This document shows, piece after piece, positions 14,751 to 15,366 of a DNA stretch of 15,366 bases. Made by a program: the position numbers and the translations under genes. How positions within the stretch are numbered: the first letter of the stretch is position 1; each line of letters starts with the position of its first letter. Under the pieces are notes generated by a model. That model saw nothing but the letters and a program-made list of their open reading frames with translations. It did no database searches and had not been told where the DNA came from. The DNA comes from Roseburia sp. CAG:309 (GTDB taxonomy: Bacteria; Bacillota; Clostridia; Lachnospirales; Lachnospiraceae): positions 1 through 15,366 of the forward strand of contig FR893950.1 in NCBI GenBank assembly GCA_000434115.1, given 5' to 3'.

Positions 14751-15366
14751 TTACTCGAATTCTTTCAAAACTTCCGTTAAGATCTCTGCCATCTGATCTA
14801 CGTGTTCCTCTTTGATAACCAATGGCGGTACAAAACGGATGACATTGGTTCCGGCGGTTAAAAGAAGAAGTCCTTTATCCAATGCTTTCGCACAGATCTC
14901 GCCGACCGGCGCGTCGCACTCAAGTCCTCTCATCAGTCCCATTCCCCGGGCTTCCTTTGCCACTTTGCTTCCGGCTGCGATCTCCTCTAACTTTTTGCCA
15001 AGATACTCGCCGACACGATTGACATTTTCAAGGATATTCTTTTCTTTAAAAATGCGATTTACTGCTACGACCGCAGCACTTGCCAGAGGATTTCCTCCAA
15101 ATGTCGTACCATGGTCTCCCGGTACAAGGGCTTTTGCCACGTCTGTCTTTGCCGCAAAAGCACCAACAACGATTCCGTTTCCAATTCCTTTTGCCATCGT
15201 TACGATGTCCGGCTGAATGCCATACTGCTGGTAAGCAAACATTTTTCCGGTTCTTCCCATACCACACTGTACCTCATCGCAGATCATCATGATATCATGC
15301 TCTGTACAGAGATTGCGGATTCCCTGCAAAAATTCTTTGTCTGCCGGATAAATACCGCCTTCGCCC
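14751..15366 (-). CDS. argD: Acetylornithine aminotransferase, C-terminal part (5' end beyond the window)
   Basis: The last 205 codons of a class III PLP-dependent aminotransferase. It runs off the right edge, so the true start is not in view; an internal TTG at 15329 is not the start. Visible motifs: QGEGG-type stretch at the edge (GEGGIYPADKEFL), the PLP-pyridine Asp in ICDEVQCGMGRTG, the PLP lysine in TMAKGIGNG, and GTTFGGNPLASAA. The C-terminus has the RFVPPLVI segment typical of ArgD. It transfers an amino group from glutamate to N-acetylglutamate semialdehyde in arginine synthesis. Paralogues (ornithine, GABA or succinylornithine aminotransferases) share these motifs, but the GEGGIYPAD and VQCGMGRTGK wording fits ArgD best. 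It points in the same direction as the gltB-carB cluster and is separated from it by a weak hairpin and a promoter. Consumption of glutamate links it to gltBD, and arginine synthesis links it to carAB. Confidence 0.93.
   Translation of the reverse strand, partial: GEGGIYPADKEFLQGIRNLCTEHDIMMICDEVQCGMGRTGKMFAYQQYGIQPDIVTMAKGIGNGIVVGAFAAKTDVAKALVPGDHGTTFGGNPLASAAVVAVNRIFKEKNILENVNRVGEYLGKKLEEIAAGSKVAKEARGMGLMRGLECDAPVGEICAKALDKGLLLLTAGTNVIRFVPPLVIKEEHVDQMAEILTEVLKEFE

Noticed and set aside
1..15366. CRISPR array, tRNA, rRNA or insertion-sequence transposase
   Set aside because: No regularly spaced repeats, tRNA-like cloverleaf, rRNA segment or transposase coding sequence was seen on either strand.

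Overview
The window looks like a chromosomal segment of a low-to-mid GC Clostridia bacterium, most likely a Lachnospiraceae-type gut Firmicute. The basis is GGAGG-type ribosome sites, a sigma-A promoter matching consensus, a Bacillus/Clostridium-style GSI-like protein, and a glutamate synthase / glutamine-synthetase-like / ANTAR cluster. The taxonomic call is an inference from gene style, not a match.

Almost everything is on the minus strand, so reading order is right to left. At the right edge is the C-terminal half of argD (acetylornithine aminotransferase). An AT-rich hairpin and a sigma-A type promoter follow, with a leader holding an intrinsic terminator/attenuator and a second hairpin. 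Then come gltB, gltD, a glutamine-synthetase family gene (glnA position), an ANTAR-domain RNA-binding regulator, carA and carB. Spacing is 53, 104, 65, 18 and 15 bases, so this is plausibly one nitrogen/arginine operon: glutamate and glutamine metabolism feeding carbamoyl phosphate to arginine/pyrimidine synthesis. It ends in a 132-base, nearly continuous hairpin with T-runs on both strands.

Beyond it is a short plus-strand hypothetical frame (1486-1923) that runs into the hairpin and lacks a convincing start. It looks like the remnant of a zinc-ribbon-like protein. Then comes a secreted SH3/NlpC-P60 cell-wall hydrolase with its own consensus promoter and a TTG start.

The most notable observation is that two adjacent signalling/metabolic genes look catalytically dead. 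The GS-family protein keeps the fold-defining motifs but lacks four of the six metal ligands, the flap glutamate and the feedback arginine. The neighbouring ANTAR protein has a receiver-like domain with no phospho-acceptor Asp, no acidic pair and no conserved Lys. Together with the attenuator-like leader of gltB, this suggests an unconventional nitrogen-sensing antitermination module in which a pseudo-glutamine synthetase may act as the sensor. That functional link is inference; the residue changes are read directly from the sequence.
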